Shown here in pieces: positions 62,813 through 64,000 of a DNA stretch of 64,000 nucleotides. The position numbers and the translations under genes were made by a program. The stretch's first letter is position 1. Every line of letters starts with the position of its first letter. Below the pieces are notes generated by a model, which did not search any database, was not told the origin of the DNA, and saw only the letters and a program-made list of their open reading frames with translations. Source of the stretch: Actinomycetota bacterium (GTDB lineage Bacteria; Actinomycetota; Actinomycetes; S36-B12); assembly GCA_016717115.1 (NCBI GenBank), contig JADKGE010000011.1, positions 62,001 to 126,000 on the forward strand. Reading direction: 5' to 3'.

Positions 62813-64000
62813 CTAGGGGGTGCCCGGAGACGTGTACGAGGTCTTCGTCGTCGTGAAGAACTCGACCGCGGCGGTCCCCTGTTCCCTCGGGCCGACGCTG
62901 CTCTCTCCGCGACCCCCGAAGGGCACGTGGAAGTCGACACCGGCCGTCGGCAGGTTGACCATGACCATCCCGGCCTTCGAGTTCCGCTTGAAGTGCGACG
63001 CCTCGGCCAGGTCGGCGGTGCAGATGCCGGCCGACAGGTTCATCGTGCTGGTGTTCGCAGCGGCCAGGGCCTCGTCGTAGTCGGCCACCCTGATCACGGC
63101 CACCACCGGGCCGAACACCTCCTCGCGGTTGATCGTGTGCGTCACCGAGGTCCCGATCGCCAGCGCGGGGGCCAGGTAATGCCCTGACGCACCGGTGCTG
63201 ACCACATCTCCGCCGATGACGTCTGCGCCCTCGGTCCTGGCGACCTCGATGTATCTGAGATCGACGGCCAGCTGAGACTCGTCGACTACCGGTCCCATGT
63301 CGACACCGGTGGCACGCGCATCCCCCACCCGCCACGCCGACATGCGCTGCCGCATGGCCTCGACGAACACGTCATGGATGCCGTCGGTGACGACGACGAC
63401 GGACGAGGCCGTGCACCGCTGCCCCGTCGATCCGAATCCACCCTGCATGGCGCACTCGACGGCCGCGTCCAGCCTCGCCTTGTCCGTGACGACGAGCGGG
63501 TTCTTCCCGCCAAGCTCCAGCTGGGCCTTCGCGCCGCGGGCCACCGTGTCGGCAAGGACTCCCCGGCCGGTGGCAACCGAACCCGTGAACGTGACGCCCG
63601 CGACGGCCGGGTCGCCGGTGAGCACCGGACCGACCTGGGATCCACGTCCGAGGACCAGGTTCAGGACACCGGCCGGGAGCCCGGCGCGGTTGAGGACGTC
63701 GACGAGCTCCCACGCCGAGGCAGGGACCAGGTCGGCCGGCTTGAAGACGACGGTGTTGCCGAACGCCAGTGCGGGAGCGATCTTCCACGCCGGGATGGCG
63801 ATCGGGAAGTTCCACGGGGTGATGACGCTGATGACGCCCACCGGCTCGCGGGTCACGGTGATGTCGATTCCGGGCCGGACGCTGTCCAGCGCGAGCCCGT
63901 GAGGGGCAAGGGCCACCCCCGCGAAGTACTTGAGGATCTGCCCGGCCCGCACCACTTCGCCGCGGGCCTCGGGGTAGGTCTTCCCCTCCTCGCGCGCCAG
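62813..64000 (-). CDS. Aldehyde dehydrogenase (N-terminus beyond the window)
   Basis: The visible 396 residues start inside the N-terminal domain (LAREEGKTYPEARGEVVRAG) and run to the stop at 62813. Present are VISVITPWNFPIAIPAWKIA, TFTGSVATGRGVLADTVARG, LELGGKNPLVVT and the catalytic Cys in GSTGQRCTASSVVVVT. The GQRCTASS segment resembles 2-oxoglutarate-semialdehyde and related dehydrogenases. The substrate is undefined. It is the fourth aldehyde dehydrogenase in 22 kb. Confidence 0.85.
   Translation of the reverse strand: MAREEGKTYPEARGEVVRAGQILKYFAGVALAPHGLALDSVRPGIDITVTREPVGVISVITPWNFPIAIPAWKIAPALAFGNTVVFKPADLVPASAWELVDVLNRAGLPAGVLNLVLGRGSQVGPVLTGDPAVAGVTFTGSVATGRGVLADTVARGAKAQLELGGKNPLVVTDKARLDAAVECAMQGGFGSTGQRCTASSVVVVTDGIHDVFVEAMRQRMSAWRVGDARATGVDMGPVVDESQLAVDLRYIEVARTEGADVIGGDVVSTGASGHYLAPALAIGTSVTHTINREEVFGPVVAVIRVADYDEALAAANTSTMNLSAGICTADLAEASHFKRNSKAGMVMVNLPTAGVDFHVPFGGRGESSVGPREQGTAAVEFFTTTKTSYTSPGTP

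Overview
The window is high-GC, densely packed bacterial chromosome with many GTG starts and ATGA/GTGA gene overlaps. The gene order dapB–M16 protease–pnp–rpsO–ribF–truB–rbfA–infB–ylxR–nusA–rimP, followed by proS–GNAT–ispG–site-2 protease–dxr, is characteristic of Actinobacteria. DUF4439 ferritin-like proteins, a DUF4081-type GNAT beside ispG and an F420-type luciferase-like oxidoreductase point the same way. The species cannot be named from this sequence. I saw no rRNA, tRNA, CRISPR array, insertion sequence or phage gene.

Layout. (1) 1-4.3 kb: a two-component system (response regulator cut by the window edge; an unusually long histidine kinase) diverging from an azlCD exporter operon. (2) 4.3-19 kb, minus strand: lysine biosynthesis (dapB), RNA decay and translation genes, with two uncharacterised membrane proteins between ribF and rpsO. 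(3) 19-28 kb: a ferritin-like pair on the plus strand, then minus-strand TauE-like, HAD, proS, GNAT, ispG, site-2 protease, dxr and a small protein. (4) 28-35 kb: PucR regulator divergent from gabT, a FIST sensor coupled to a PAS-GGDEF-EAL protein, and a small secreted protein. (5) 35-46 kb, minus strand: polyamine uptake and catabolism (potABCD, agmatinase, aminobutyraldehyde dehydrogenase, FAD amine oxidase, saccharopine-dehydrogenase-like protein). (6) 46-55 kb, plus strand: reductive pyrimidine or hydantoin catabolism (amidohydrolase, dihydropyrimidinase, malonate/methylmalonate-semialdehyde dehydrogenase, F420-type oxidoreductase) with a ThiXYZ-like ABC transporter. (7) 55-62 kb: succinate-semialdehyde dehydrogenase, an Lrp/AsnC regulator with an omega-aminotransferase operon, a TTC38-like protein, a nitrobindin-like protein and a further aldehyde dehydrogenase cut by the window edge.

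How the parts fit. Regions 4-7 form a nitrogen-scavenging block. Agmatine to putrescine (agmatinase), putrescine to 4-aminobutanal (aminotransferase or FAD oxidase), to GABA (aldehyde dehydrogenase), to succinate semialdehyde (GabT) and succinate (GabD) gives a complete putative route to the TCA cycle. In parallel, dihydropyrimidine to N-carbamoyl-beta-alanine to beta-alanine, then by transamination to malonic semialdehyde and acetyl-CoA, lacks only the first reductase. At least three dedicated regulators (PucR, MocR/GntR, Lrp/AsnC) lie beside divergent, palindrome-containing promoters.

Caution on sequence quality. Seven genes, including the normally indispensable infB and the highly conserved pnp, carry frameshifts. 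Most look like loss of one base in a short G/C run, and every repaired span has a net loss of one base modulo 3. This is most simply explained by uncorrected sequencing errors, so frameshifted genes are described here as genes rather than as decayed ones, except for one FAD oxidase that also lacks an internal block.
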